64,000 nucleotides of DNA from CAZRIZ01 sp964600285 (GCA_964600285.1 CAZRIZ010000001.1:1-64000), one strand, 5' to 3'. Counted from the first letter of the stretch, positions 33,788-43,524 are shown. Notes: generated by a model from the letters alone, not told the origin. Made by a program: numbers and translations.

Positions 33788-36601
33788 ATGCAAAATTTTA
33801 TTGAGGTGAAGGGCGCGCGCGAGCACAATTTAAAGAATGTAGATGTGCGGATTCCGCGTGACAAGTTAGTCGTGATGACCGGTTTGTCTGGTTCGGGTAA
33901 ATCAACTTTAGCCTTTGATACGATTTATGCCGAAGGCCAAAGGCGCTATGTTGAGAGTTTGTCTAGCTATGCCAGGCAGTTTTTAGGTGTAATGACCAAG
34001 CCTGATGTTGATATGATTACGGGCCTATCGCCAGCTATCTCGATTGACCAGAAATCGGCTTCACGCAATCCAAGATCGACTGTGGCAACTGTAACAGAAA
34101 TTTATGACTACATGCGTTTGTTGTTTGCTCGAGTTGGTGTGCCACACTGTCCTATTTGTGGTCGGGTGGTAACTAGGCAAACAGGGCAATCTATTATCAA
34201 CGAAATTAGCGAGACTTTTCTTGATAAAAAAATAATCATATTAGCGCCTTTGGTTAAAGCCAAGAAGGGCGAGTTTTCGTATATTCCAGAGAAATACATC
34301 AAAGACGGCTATGCTCGCGTGCGAGTAGACGGAGTAATTTATGATTTAGATGAATTCCCTGAGCTTAAAAAAAGTTTCAAACACGATATTGAACTAGTCG
34401 TAGACCGTTTGGTTGTTAGTAAGGATTTGGTTTCGCGTTTGGCCAATTCGGTTGAGCAGGCGTTACAAATCGGTCAGGAAATTGTAGAGATTTTAGATTT
34501 AGATTCGGGTGAGGTGCTTGATTACTCATTACGCTACGCTTGTCCAAAGCATCCCGAAGTTAATATTCCGGAATTAGAGCCTCGTTTATTTAGCTTTAAT
34601 GCGCCAATGGGGGCTTGCCCTGTCTGTACTGGCCTAGGCATTCGTCAGGAAATTGACGCCAGCCTGGTTTTTAATAGCAACTTAACCATCGCTGAAGGTG
34701 GGATTCGAACATATAATCGCATTGGCTATGACTCTTGGTATGTTCAGCGCATGCAGGCTGTAGGTGATAAACACGGTTTTAGCGTGCGAACGCCAATCAA
34801 ACTCTTATCTGATGAAACCATCAATTTAGTTTTGTATGGTACTGGCGATGAAAAATATCGGGTTAAGACGCATAGTGGGAGTGAATATGAGACGACCTTT
34901 GAGGGTGTAATCCCCAATCTTGAGCGCCGTCATCGTGAGACCAATAGTGAATTTGTCCGCAAAGATATCGAGAGATTTATGCGCGAAACCCCCTGCCGAG
35001 CTTGTCACGGTTTGCGTCTAAAGCCTGAAGTCTTGGCAGTTACGGTAGCGGATAAAAATATTATGGACATTAGTTCCATGTCGGTTGATCAGGCCGTGGG
35101 TTATTTTGCTCAGGTTAAGCTACCGAGCGAAGAAAAAATGATGATTGCTCGGCCGATTATTAAAGAAATTTTATTGCGCTTGGATTTTTTGAATGACGTA
35201 GGACTTAATTATTTGGCGTTGGGGCGGTCGGCTAATACCTTATCTGGCGGTGAGTCTCAGCGAATTCGTTTAGCGACTCAAATTGGTTCTGGCTTGCAAG
35301 GGGTGCTTTATGTTTTAGATGAGCCGTCTATCGGCTTGCATCAACGTGATAATAACCGCCTTTTGGGCACGCTTAAGCATTTGCGCGACCTTGGCAACAC
35401 CGTCTTGGTGGTTGAGCACGACGAAGATACGATTCGCCAAGCTGATTATTTAATCGATGTTGGTCCTGGTGCTGGCAAAAACGGTGGTCAAATTGTAGCT
35501 TCTGGCACGCCAGAAGAAGTTATGGCTAACCCGGCTAGTATAACGGGGCAATACTTGTCGGGTAAGAAAACTATTGTTGTGCCAAATAAGCGGCGCCCAG
35601 TTAAGAAGGATAACAATATCGTGATTCGTGGTGCAAGTGAGCACAACTTGAGAGATATCGACGTTGAGTTTCCTGTAGGCGTTTTAACGGCCGTTACTGG
35701 CGTGTCTGGTTCGGGAAAATCAACTCTTGTAAATCAAATCTTGGCAAGAGAACTTTTGTCCCGATTTTATCGGGCTAAGGATATTCCTGGAAGGCACAAA
35801 GACATTGAAGGCTTGGAAAAGATTGATAAGGTGATTGTAATTGATCAGTCGCCAATTGGACGAACTCCACGCTCGAATCCAGCGACTTATACGGGCTTGT
35901 TTACGCAAATCCGCGAACTATACGCCTCTATTCCAGAAGCAAATTTACGCGGATATAAGCCCGGTCGATTTAGTTTTAATGTTCGAGGTGGGCGTTGTGA
36001 GTCTTGCCAAGGTGATGGCGTGAAGAAGATTGAAATGCACTTTTTACCAGATGTCTATGTGACTTGTGATGAATGCCATGGCAAGCGCTACAATCATGAA
36101 GTTTTGGAAATAAAATATAAGAATAAATCTATTAGCGACGTGCTAGACATGACTATTGAACAAGCCTCGGAATTTTTCGCCAACTTACCAAATATGAAGC
36201 GTCGTTTAGACACGATGATGGAGGTGGGTTTGGGTTATGTTGGTCTGGGCCAGTCGGCCACGACTTTATCGGGTGGCGAGGCGCAACGTGTTAAATTGGC
36301 AACTGAACTGGCTCGTCGTTCAACTGGTAAAACGCTGTACATTCTAGATGAACCGACCACGGGGCTACATATTGATGACGTGGCGCGACTTTTGAGTATA
36401 TTACACAAACTGGTGGATGAAAACAACACAGTCGTCGTCATTGAACATAATTTGGACGTTATAAAATCGGCTGACTGGGTGATTGATCTTGGCCCAGAAG
36501 GCGGTATTGGCGGCGGTTCAATTGTAGCAACTGGAACGCCAGAGTCTGTCGCTAAGTCAAAAGAATCTTACACCGGGCGATACCTGCGTCCGCTACTGTA
36601 G
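33788..36601 (+). CDS. uvrA: Excinuclease ABC subunit A
   Basis: 937 residues; the damage-scanning ATPase of nucleotide excision repair. Two ABC modules are present: Walker A GLSGSGKST (about 32-40) and GVSGSGKST, two LSGGE signatures, and zinc-finger cysteines (CPICGRVV, CRACHG, CESCQGDG, CDECHG). Full length. TATAAT (33771-33776) lies 11 nt before the ATG with no clear Shine-Dalgarno site. uvrB, uvrC and uvrD are elsewhere in the window, not adjacent. Confidence 0.98.
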   Translation: MQNFIEVKGAREHNLKNVDVRIPRDKLVVMTGLSGSGKSTLAFDTIYAEGQRRYVESLSSYARQFLGVMTKPDVDMITGLSPAISIDQKSASRNPRSTVATVTEIYDYMRLLFARVGVPHCPICGRVVTRQTGQSIINEISETFLDKKIIILAPLVKAKKGEFSYIPEKYIKDGYARVRVDGVIYDLDEFPELKKSFKHDIELVVDRLVVSKDLVSRLANSVEQALQIGQEIVEILDLDSGEVLDYSLRYACPKHPEVNIPELEPRLFSFNAPMGACPVCTGLGIRQEIDASLVFNSNLTIAEGGIRTYNRIGYDSWYVQRMQAVGDKHGFSVRTPIKLLSDETINLVLYGTGDEKYRVKTHSGSEYETTFEGVIPNLERRHRETNSEFVRKDIERFMRETPCRACHGLRLKPEVLAVTVADKNIMDISSMSVDQAVGYFAQVKLPSEEKMMIARPIIKEILLRLDFLNDVGLNYLALGRSANTLSGGESQRIRLATQIGSGLQGVLYVLDEPSIGLHQRDNNRLLGTLKHLRDLGNTVLVVEHDEDTIRQADYLIDVGPGAGKNGGQIVASGTPEEVMANPASITGQYLSGKKTIVVPNKRRPVKKDNNIVIRGASEHNLRDIDVEFPVGVLTAVTGVSGSGKSTLVNQILARELLSRFYRAKDIPGRHKDIEGLEKIDKVIVIDQSPIGRTPRSNPATYTGLFTQIRELYASIPEANLRGYKPGRFSFNVRGGRCESCQGDGVKKIEMHFLPDVYVTCDECHGKRYNHEVLEIKYKNKSISDVLDMTIEQASEFFANLPNMKRRLDTMMEVGLGYVGLGQSATTLSGGEAQRVKLATELARRSTGKTLYILDEPTTGLHIDDVARLLSILHKLVDENNTVVVIEHNLDVIKSADWVIDLGPEGGIGGGSIVATGTPESVAKSKESYTGRYLRPLL

Positions 36602-36632
36602 CAAGTTTGTGATTTATTTGTTCTAATGTAAT

Positions 36633-36661
36633 TTGCGTTGCTTTTTGAAAGCAAGTATAAT
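36633..36661 (+). promoter_or_regulatory. Promoter of the PfkB/aldolase-like fusion
   Basis: TTGCGT (36633-36638), 17-bp spacer, TATAAT (36656-36661), with the ATG 8 nt on. The -35 box equals that of the tRNA-Glu promoter. Confidence 0.7.
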
Positions 36662-36668
36662 TGTGTTT

Positions 36669-38279
36669 ATGGCAAAAGGGGTGGCGAAACCGATTCTGTA
36701 TTTAGTTGGACAGTCAGTTGATGTCGTTAATTTGCATTTGTCACCGAGTGTGTCGACTTTGGCTGATGAAACTGGACGACACTGGTTAGATTTACGGTTT
36801 GACGACGAGCCATTTGTTTACGATTGGACAAAAACCGAGAGGATTGATTGGCTAGCCTTGAAGCGCCTACTTCAGAATGACTATCAGGTTATTACAAACA
36901 GTGACAATGACCACAAAGAGATTTGGTATCAACTAGAAGTTGAGGGGCAGACCAAACTATTTCAGCCTAAAAAATCCAATTCAATGTGGCGCGACCCAGA
37001 AACCAAACCTAATCTAATTTATATAAGTCGTACGGCAAACTTATCTGATAGCGATTTGCGAGAGATTGCTAAATATCGTTTAGACAATCCTGATGTGAAA
37101 ATAATCTGCGATCGGCCAATTGACCCTAGGCTAATTGAGTTGGCTGATTGGGTGCTATTGACTATCCAGAATCGCGCTCAGGCGATGACTCAAATTTCTC
37201 GGTTTAAAAATTCACACCGGATTTTTGTTCAAGCCGACGATGGTCGCTGGTGGATATCTGATGGAGAAAAAATCCTAGAAGGCCATAGCTTAGCTGGTTT
37301 GCCTGACGGCGAGTGGCTGAAACTTATCCTGTCCTTATCGACCCAACCTTGTAATATAGAAGACGAAGCGGGGTTGATAACGCTTGGCATTGAGCAAATT
37401 AAATCTGGTCAGGAACTAAACCTTGTTGATGTCGATATGGATTATTTAGATTTTGAGCATATCAAAGTCTTGGCGGGCACGCCAGATTTTCGTCGACAAA
37501 TTAATAAAATTCGCCGCACTTTAGATAGTAAAAAACTACCCCTGCTTCATTTGGACAATTTATCGGCGTTGGCAAAAGTGTTTCAATCTAAAAATTATAA
37601 TGAATTTATTAAGTTGATTTTGCAGGAACCGTTGTCAGATGGCTTTAGCGCGGTCTTATTTGATCCCCAGATTGTGGCCTCTTTCGGACAGATTGATTTA
37701 CCGCGCGATATTCGTTTAGCGATTAGGGTAGATACTGGTTACGAACAACTACCGGGTTTTGCAAAAGAGAGAATTACAACTGGCCTAGATGGATTAGACA
37801 AGCGCCTATCTATGTATCGTCAAAATGGTTTTGACGTGGCGAGCTGGAGATTATGGGCCGCTCTAGACGACACTTTGAGCGATACAGCAATTTTATCTAA
37901 CGCTCACTTGGCAGCACGGTTTGCTAAAATATCTCAAAACGCCGGTTTATTGCCGATGGTGGAGTTGAAGACTAGTGGTAGGGATATAGTCAAATTAAAC
38001 CGCTTAATTAAGTCTGTTGCTCAAGAAATGAAGCTATTTAAGGTTGATTTGTCGACCGTCGCTCTTTTATTGTCAGATCAGGAGGTCGACCTTAAAACGG
38101 CTGAACTCGATCAAGACGCCCTACCGATGCTAATTTTCTCTAGTGGGCCAACAAAGTCACTGAGCTTACCAGTCGTGCGCGACACGTTGGTGTCGGCTGT
38201 CGAGCTAGCCAATAGTTTACCGTCTCCTGAAATAATCCCTGAAATTAAAGTTGAGCTTAAAAAACTATTTCAACCCTAG
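36669..38279 (+). CDS. PfkB-like/class I aldolase-like fusion, probably non-catalytic
   Basis: 536 residues. Residues about 1-250 follow the order of a PfkB kinase (YISRTANLSDSDLREIA, ADWVLLTIQNRAQA, SHRIFVQADDGRWWISDG), but GLPDGEW stands where the GAGDAF anion hole is expected. Residues about 275-525 align by eye with eukaryote-type class I fructose-bisphosphate aldolase: TTGLDGLDKRLSMYRQNG, NAHLAARFAKISQNAGLLP. Asp296, Arg394 and Glu432 match aldolase residues, but Ser392, Lys434 and Ser469 replace Lys146, Glu189 and the Schiff-base Lys229. Start at 36669 from the promoter position. It may be a regulatory pseudoenzyme, or the alignment may need revision. Confidence 0.7.
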   Translation: MAKGVAKPILYLVGQSVDVVNLHLSPSVSTLADETGRHWLDLRFDDEPFVYDWTKTERIDWLALKRLLQNDYQVITNSDNDHKEIWYQLEVEGQTKLFQPKKSNSMWRDPETKPNLIYISRTANLSDSDLREIAKYRLDNPDVKIICDRPIDPRLIELADWVLLTIQNRAQAMTQISRFKNSHRIFVQADDGRWWISDGEKILEGHSLAGLPDGEWLKLILSLSTQPCNIEDEAGLITLGIEQIKSGQELNLVDVDMDYLDFEHIKVLAGTPDFRRQINKIRRTLDSKKLPLLHLDNLSALAKVFQSKNYNEFIKLILQEPLSDGFSAVLFDPQIVASFGQIDLPRDIRLAIRVDTGYEQLPGFAKERITTGLDGLDKRLSMYRQNGFDVASWRLWAALDDTLSDTAILSNAHLAARFAKISQNAGLLPMVELKTSGRDIVKLNRLIKSVAQEMKLFKVDLSTVALLLSDQEVDLKTAELDQDALPMLIFSSGPTKSLSLPVVRDTLVSAVELANSLPSPEIIPEIKVELKKLFQP

Positions 38280-38347
38280 ATTTTTAAGACTCAAGATGAT
38301 ATAATTGGTAAAATTATACGAAATGACCAAAATTTTATAGGAGATAT

Positions 38348-39049
38348 ATGTCTGAACGAATTGATTTTAAAGTAACTAAACGAGATTTGACTGGTAAGAA
38401 AGCTAAGCTACTTCGCACTAACGGAATTATTCCTGGTGTTGCTTATGGTGCTAGCCTGGAGTCAGTTAACGTCCAAGCCGATGAGCTACCTCTAGAGAAG
38501 TTAATTAGTCAGGTTGGAACTAGTACACCACTTGATTTGGTTGTTGACGGCAAGAAGCATTTATCAATCATCAAGAACATAGATCGTGATGCTGTGTCGA
38601 ACAAGATTTATAACATAGAGTTTCAAATAGTTTCTGCTGATGAGGAGATTGAGACTGATGTGCCTATTCGCTTGGTTGGTTTGGGTGAAAGTGCGGCTGA
38701 AAGAGCTGGCTTTGTCGTTATGCAAGTCTTGGACGAGATTGCCTTGCTAGCTAAACCGGCTGATATGATCCCAGCTTTGGAGGTTGATATTAAAAACCTA
38801 ACGGCTGTGGGAGATAATATATCAATTTCGGACATTACTTTGCCGAGCGGTGTTGAATTTGCCGATAAAGATATTGATCCAAACTTGGCTGTGGCTAACG
38901 TTTACGATCCAGCAGAGCTTGAAGCAGCTAATGAAGCGGCTGGCGGTGATGCAACTGATGTCAGCGAAGTTGAGTCTGAAAAGGGCGGCCCTACTCCAGA
39001 AGATACCACCACTGAGGCTGAGGCTGCTGATAGCGCTAAAGAGGAATAA
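38348..39049 (+). CDS. rplY: Ribosomal protein L25 (CTC family)
   Basis: 233 residues; binds 5S rRNA. The N-terminal L25 domain (KRDLTGKKAKLLRTNGIIPG, VAYGAS) is followed by the TL5/CTC beta domain (DVPIRLVGLGES) and an acidic Ala/Glu tail of about 40 residues. AGGAG lies 5 nt before the ATG; a TATAAT box sits about 50 nt upstream. A clean terminator follows, so it is a single-gene unit. Confidence 0.95.
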   Translation: MSERIDFKVTKRDLTGKKAKLLRTNGIIPGVAYGASLESVNVQADELPLEKLISQVGTSTPLDLVVDGKKHLSIIKNIDRDAVSNKIYNIEFQIVSADEEIETDVPIRLVGLGESAAERAGFVVMQVLDEIALLAKPADMIPALEVDIKNLTAVGDNISISDITLPSGVEFADKDIDPNLAVANVYDPAELEAANEAAGGDATDVSEVESEKGGPTPEDTTTEAEAADSAKEE

Positions 39050-39066
39050 CACACTGTTAATAAACA

Positions 39067-39096
39067 AAATCCCTCGGCTTCGGGGGATTTTATTTT
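39067..39096 (+). terminator. Terminator of rplY
   Basis: AAATCCCTCG pairs with CGGGGGATTT around a short loop, followed by TATTTT. Confidence 0.8.
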
Positions 39097-39104
39097 AGAA
39101 AAAT

Positions 39105-40598
39105 ATGGTCAAGGAATTTCAAGCTAAAATTAACACGTTGCCGCTCTCCCCAGGAGTGTATCTTTATAAGAACGTTCAGGGGGAGATTATCTATGTTGGC
39201 AAGGCGATGCGCTTGCGTCAGAGGGTAAAGCAATATTTCTCTAAACGAGTTAGCGATTTAAAGACTAAGGCGCTGGTAGCAGAAATTGCTGACTTAGATT
39301 TTATTGAAACCGCTAACGAGCTTGACGCCCTACTACTAGAAGCGGAACTGGTCAAACGCTACCAGCCACACTACAACATCCTATTACGTGACGATAAGTC
39401 GGCCGTTTATATCAAAATAACCTTGTATAAAGCGATACCAGACGTTAGTATAATTCGTTTACCAGACGATGATCGAGCGCTCTATTTTGGGCCTTACTAC
39501 AACGCTTATCCGATTCGTCAGGCTTTGCGTTATCTGCGCAAGATTTTTCCTTATTTCCCCAAGCCATATAATCCGAACGGCAGAACAACTCTTGACCAAC
39601 AAATTAATTTGTCTCCCAAGGTTGAGACTAACTTTGAGCAAAAAAAATATCGCAAGGATCTGAGTCAAATCATTCGCTTTCTAAGAGGCGATAGCCTAAA
39701 AGTTGTAGCTGATTTAGAAAAAGCGATGCATCGTTTTGCTGATAACCAAGATTTTGAACAAGCGGCACAGCTTAGAAATAAACTACAGCGTCTGCGCGCG
39801 TTGCAACACAAGGTAAAATTTAATGATGAATCGATAGCCAAGAACGACGATGGCCTAGTAGCCATGCAACAAATATTCAACTTACCCAAGATTCCACAGC
39901 GAATTGAGGGGTATGATATATCACACCTATCTGGCACTAATGTGGTGGCTAGCATGGTGGTGTTTGTGAACGGCATATCAAGTCGTCCGAATTATCGTCG
40001 TTTCAAGATAAGAGTTGATCAAAATGATGATTTTGCCAGTATGCGTGAAGTCATAGCCCGACGTTTTCGTGAGTCAAACGTCAAAAAATGGGGTTTGCCC
40101 GATTTTATACTAATCGATGGAGGCAAGGGTCAATTAGCCGCAGCAATAGATTCACTCGTCAAGACCGGATATAGCGATATACCGGTAGTGGGTTTAGCAA
40201 AACAATTTGAAGAAATTATTATATCTCAAGGGTCGTCTATTGTCAGGGTAAGTCGTCAGTTGGGCGTGGGTCTAAGAGGGCTTGGTGATAATTTTTTATC
40301 GCTCGCTCTGCCACGGCATCATCCAACTCTTAGACTATTGCAACGTGTTCGTGATGAAGCTCATCGCTTCGCTATAACTTACCAGTCAAAGCTAAGTAGG
40401 GTACGAACCTTGGCATCGCAACTAGATAGCGTTAAGGGTATTGGCCCAGTAACTAGAAATAAAATTCAAAAATCTTTTGGCGGTCGAGTCGACATTAAGT
40501 CACTAAGTTTTGAAGAATTATCTGGGGCAGTTGGTCCAGCTAAGGCATCGCTTATCCTCGAGAGTATTAATAATGGTGGTGACAAAAGTGGTAAATAA
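39105..40598 (+). CDS. uvrC: Excinuclease ABC subunit C
   Basis: 497 residues against about 600 in typical UvrC; makes both incisions in excision repair. The GIY-YIG nuclease (GVYLYKNVQGEIIYVGKA), the UVR motif (EQAAQLRNKLQRL), the RNase H-like nuclease (EGYDISHLSGTNVVAS, LILIDGGKGQLAA-like block FILIDGGKGQ) and a single-pass HhH region (VKGIGPVTRNKI) are seen. The reduced length appears spread between domains rather than being a truncation. Confidence 0.96.
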   Translation: MVKEFQAKINTLPLSPGVYLYKNVQGEIIYVGKAMRLRQRVKQYFSKRVSDLKTKALVAEIADLDFIETANELDALLLEAELVKRYQPHYNILLRDDKSAVYIKITLYKAIPDVSIIRLPDDDRALYFGPYYNAYPIRQALRYLRKIFPYFPKPYNPNGRTTLDQQINLSPKVETNFEQKKYRKDLSQIIRFLRGDSLKVVADLEKAMHRFADNQDFEQAAQLRNKLQRLRALQHKVKFNDESIAKNDDGLVAMQQIFNLPKIPQRIEGYDISHLSGTNVVASMVVFVNGISSRPNYRRFKIRVDQNDDFASMREVIARRFRESNVKKWGLPDFILIDGGKGQLAAAIDSLVKTGYSDIPVVGLAKQFEEIIISQGSSIVRVSRQLGVGLRGLGDNFLSLALPRHHPTLRLLQRVRDEAHRFAITYQSKLSRVRTLASQLDSVKGIGPVTRNKIQKSFGGRVDIKSLSFEELSGAVGPAKASLILESINNGGDKSGK

Positions 40599-40632
40599 CG
40601 GTATAATGGGATAAACCGATTAAAGAGGAAAT

Positions 40633-40851
40633 ATGCTTTCTAATATAACAATAGTTACCGGCATTTTAACTATCATTCTAATTATCCTACAACAGCGAGG
40701 CGCTAGTTTGGGATCTGGGTTTGGTGCTTCGGGCGAGTTACACACCGAGCGACGTGGTTTAGAGAAAAGTATTTTTGATATGACGATTATGATAGCCACT
40801 ATCTTTGTTATATCCATACTTGTGCCGGCTATTTTTCCTAATATTAATTAA
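40633..40851 (+). CDS. secG: Protein translocase subunit SecG
   Basis: 72 residues with two hydrophobic segments (about 3-20 and 48-68) and the SecG loop LQQRGASLGSGFG. It belongs to the SecYEG channel in the cytoplasmic membrane. AGAGGAAA precedes the ATG and TATAAT (40602-40607) lies upstream. The peptide-binding protein gene follows after 8 nt and is probably cotranscribed. Confidence 0.93.
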   Translation: MLSNITIVTGILTIILIILQQRGASLGSGFGASGELHTERRGLEKSIFDMTIMIATIFVISILVPAIFPNIN

Positions 40852-40859
40852 CTCATAAA

Positions 40860-42689
40860 GTGAAATCTAAACACGAGTTAAAAAATAACGCCCCCAAGGC
40901 TAAATCAAAGAAGCCATTTTGGCACATTATTTCAAATAAAGAATTAGTCAAGCAAGCTAATGAGCTTGAAAAATCCGTGGTTAGTGGAACCGAACGCTTT
41001 GTTATCCGAAAATGGCAAAAGATTCGTGAAGTTAGAAACCAGATTATTATCTGGTCTTCGTTGCTAGTTACGGTACTTTTGGCGCTAGGGCTACAAATAT
41101 TTTTTAGTCAGAGAGGCTATCGTTCTCTTACGATGGTCGGTGGTGGAACTTATCGCGAAGGTGTCGTTGGCAAAATAGACTCCTTAAACCCTCTCTATGC
41201 TATGACTGAGTCGGAAAAATCGGCTAGCTACTTGATGTTCTCGCGTCTTTTAAGCTACGACTCAACTGGTAGCCTGAAGAACGATTTAGCTAAGTCTTTA
41301 ACCGTTTCTGGTGACGGTACGACCTATTCTGTGACAATTCGTGATGACGTTTATTGGCATGATGGCGAAAAACTAACGGCAAAAGATATTAAGTTTACAA
41401 TTGACTTAATTCAGAGCGCTACTGTTAAGTCCTCGCTTGGTAGCATGTGGCGGGGTGTTAAGGTTCAGCAGGTTGGCGATTACTCGATCGAATTTATATT
41501 ACCAGCGCCTTACGGTCCGTTTCGCCCAGCTCTAACATTTTCAGTTTTACCAGAACATATTTTGGGCCAAGTTGATTTAGCAAATTTGCGAGAAGTGGAC
41601 TTCTCGTCAGCGCCAGTTGGCTCTGGTCCGCTACGTTTTCAATCTTTAAGAAACGTTACGATTAGTGGTGGCTATAAACAGGTGTTGCATCTGACGGTTA
41701 ATAATAGCTACTATCAACCACCATCTAGATTAAACCGTTTTGAGCTTCACGCTTTTGCTAGTCAAGCTGACTTACGCCAGTCGATTAATGACGGCGAGAT
41801 TAATGCCGGGGCTAACGTTGCCTTGTCTGATATTGAAGATCAGTCAAAATGGACTGTGCAGGACTTGGTCCTGCAAAATGGCGTCTTTGCTTTTTTCAAC
41901 AATGACAGCGAAAGTTTGAAAAATGCCAATGTTAGAAAGGCCCTTCGCTCATCGTTAAATTTGGCAGCGATAAGAAATCAATTTAATTCTGTAAACGGTA
42001 ACCATCGAGCGCTAGATTTGCCAATTTTGCCAGAACAGTTAGGGGACTATAAACCGGAAATTTCGAAGTGGTTTGACTTAGAATCAGCTACGAAAACTCT
42101 TCAGGCACAGGGATATAAGTTAAACAATGGAAAATGGCAAGATAATTCGGGGCAGAACCTGAAGCTTGATGTAGTGGCGGTTAAGGATTCTGGCTACGTT
42201 CAACTAGCAGAGTTGCTAACTGAGGCTTGGCGAGATTTCGGTATAGAAATCGATTTAAACATGGTTGACTTGAACGACCAAAACATTGATTTCGTACGTA
42301 ATTTCTTGCAACCGCGCTACTATGACGTTTTAATTTACGAAATTGCTTTAGGTTCTGATCCGGACCAGTTTGCCTATTGGCACTCATCACAAAAATTCGC
42401 TAATGGCTTGAATCAGGCTAATTATTCCGATTCTGTATCCGACGCGCTCTTATCCACGGCTCGTGCTAGTAATGACCTAGACTTGCGCCAAGCCAAATAC
42501 AAAAACTTTGTTCAGCGTTGGTTGAGCGATGCCCCAGCCGTTGCCTTAGTTCGGTCAAACTTTCGTTATGCTTTAGCAAATAATACTCAGGCCGGTCCAT
42601 CAAGTAGCGTGTTGGCCAACCCACAAACACGCTACTCAGCCCTTAGTGATTTCTTAGTCAGTCAGCGTCTAGTTTACACTACACCTTAG
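40860..42689 (+). CDS. Membrane-anchored peptide-binding protein (SBP family 5)
   Basis: 609 residues with a GTG start. A basic cytoplasmic tail of about 60 residues, one hydrophobic segment (about 63-84), then an OppA/DppA-type solute-binding fold: DSLNPLYAMTESEKSASYLM, VTIRDDVYWHDGEKLTAKDI and NANVRKALRSSLNLAAI are family blocks. Usually such proteins feed an ABC importer, but no permease or ATPase gene is adjacent. The membrane anchor instead of a lipobox is unusual for the family. Confidence 0.9.
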   Translation: MKSKHELKNNAPKAKSKKPFWHIISNKELVKQANELEKSVVSGTERFVIRKWQKIREVRNQIIIWSSLLVTVLLALGLQIFFSQRGYRSLTMVGGGTYREGVVGKIDSLNPLYAMTESEKSASYLMFSRLLSYDSTGSLKNDLAKSLTVSGDGTTYSVTIRDDVYWHDGEKLTAKDIKFTIDLIQSATVKSSLGSMWRGVKVQQVGDYSIEFILPAPYGPFRPALTFSVLPEHILGQVDLANLREVDFSSAPVGSGPLRFQSLRNVTISGGYKQVLHLTVNNSYYQPPSRLNRFELHAFASQADLRQSINDGEINAGANVALSDIEDQSKWTVQDLVLQNGVFAFFNNDSESLKNANVRKALRSSLNLAAIRNQFNSVNGNHRALDLPILPEQLGDYKPEISKWFDLESATKTLQAQGYKLNNGKWQDNSGQNLKLDVVAVKDSGYVQLAELLTEAWRDFGIEIDLNMVDLNDQNIDFVRNFLQPRYYDVLIYEIALGSDPDQFAYWHSSQKFANGLNQANYSDSVSDALLSTARASNDLDLRQAKYKNFVQRWLSDAPAVALVRSNFRYALANNTQAGPSSSVLANPQTRYSALSDFLVSQRLVYTTP

Positions 42690-42710
42690 TTCTTATATAA
42701 TTTCAGTAAT

Positions 42711-42797
42711 GCGCGCGTGGCGGAATTGGTAGACGCGCTAGCTTCAGGAGCTAGTAAGAGCAATCTTGTGGAAGTTCAAGTCTTCTCGTGCGCACCA
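42711..42797 (+). tRNA. tRNA-Leu (anticodon CAG)
   Basis: A class II tRNA with a long variable arm. Acceptor GCGCGCG pairs with CGTGCGC; anticodon stem CTAGC/GCTAG encloses TTCAGGA, giving CAG; CCA is encoded. TATAAT (42696-42701) lies 9 nt upstream. Confidence 0.95.
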
Positions 42798-42814
42798 AAG
42801 AAATCGTAGAACGG

Positions 42815-42845
42815 AAATTGTCGCCCTTTCGGGCGATTTTTTCTT
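42815..42845 (+). terminator. Terminator of tRNA-Leu (CAG)
   Basis: TCGCCC-TTTC-GGGCGA extended by A/T pairs, followed by six T. Confidence 0.85.
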
Positions 42846-42892
42846 TGGTCGTGCGCAGCGCGAACCAGATGTTTTTTCGCTGTCTGCTTTAT

Positions 42893-43465
42893 CTAACGTA
42901 TATTCTTAATAAGAAGAAAAACTGCCTGCGCTTGACTGATATTTGCACTAAAGATACCCAGTCCACCACTCATTTTGTTAGCCACTGCCGATAACCGCCA
43001 AGCCTCCGGCATAGCAGTTTCGCCCATAATGTGCGCTCTCAGCATTTTGTACTTAGGGTCGTTAATTGGCGACTCCCACATATACAAGTAGTTCAAGTCC
43101 TCCAAAAAATCTTTGGTTTTTGCTGCAGTTTTTACGATATTTGGTAATGCGTCAAAAGACTTATTGTTGCAAGCCCACATAAATGTGTCGTGGTCTGTGT
43201 TGACCGAGCCAATAACCTCTATGTTGGCGACCAGGTCTTTCCCATCAGGTCTACCAGAGAAAGTTACTGTACCGTCAAGCAAGTCAGCACCCCAGCGACC
43301 ACCTTCAGAGCCAATACCATACTTTTCGTGCAAGTCGGCGTTTTGCTTTTGCAGCTCGTCAAAACTTTGCTGTATAAAATCCTCTAAACCCTCTGGGGTT
43401 TTGAGCCTCGCCTTATCTGTTAGGCTATTTTGATCAAAACTGAATTCGTAAGTATCTGATGACAT
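42893..43465 (-). CDS. Uncharacterised protein (DUF6882-like guess)
   Basis: 190 residues, soluble. Conserved-looking aromatic blocks are TFMWACNNKSFDALPNIV and YLYMWESPIND, and the end GLGIFSANISQAQAVFLLI looks like a helix. It resembles small DUF6882-type proteins, but I cannot confirm that. I start at 43465 because a minus-strand TATAAT (43475-43480) lies 9 nt before that ATG, which leaves the in-frame ATG further upstream outside the transcript. Confidence 0.65.
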   Translation of the reverse strand: MSSDTYEFSFDQNSLTDKARLKTPEGLEDFIQQSFDELQKQNADLHEKYGIGSEGGRWGADLLDGTVTFSGRPDGKDLVANIEVIGSVNTDHDTFMWACNNKSFDALPNIVKTAAKTKDFLEDLNYLYMWESPINDPKYKMLRAHIMGETAMPEAWRLSAVANKMSGGLGIFSANISQAQAVFLLIKNIR

Positions 43466-43497
43466 AATGCCTAGATTATACAATTTACAACACAAAA

Positions 43498-43524
43498 GGA
43501 AAAACCGGCTACGTTTGTAGCCGG
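43498..43524 (-). terminator. Terminator of the 115-residue orphan gene
   Basis: The 8-bp stem CCGGCTAC/GTAGCCGG with a 4-nt loop is followed on the minus strand by TTTTTCC. It overlaps the -35 region of the next minus-strand gene. Confidence 0.8.
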
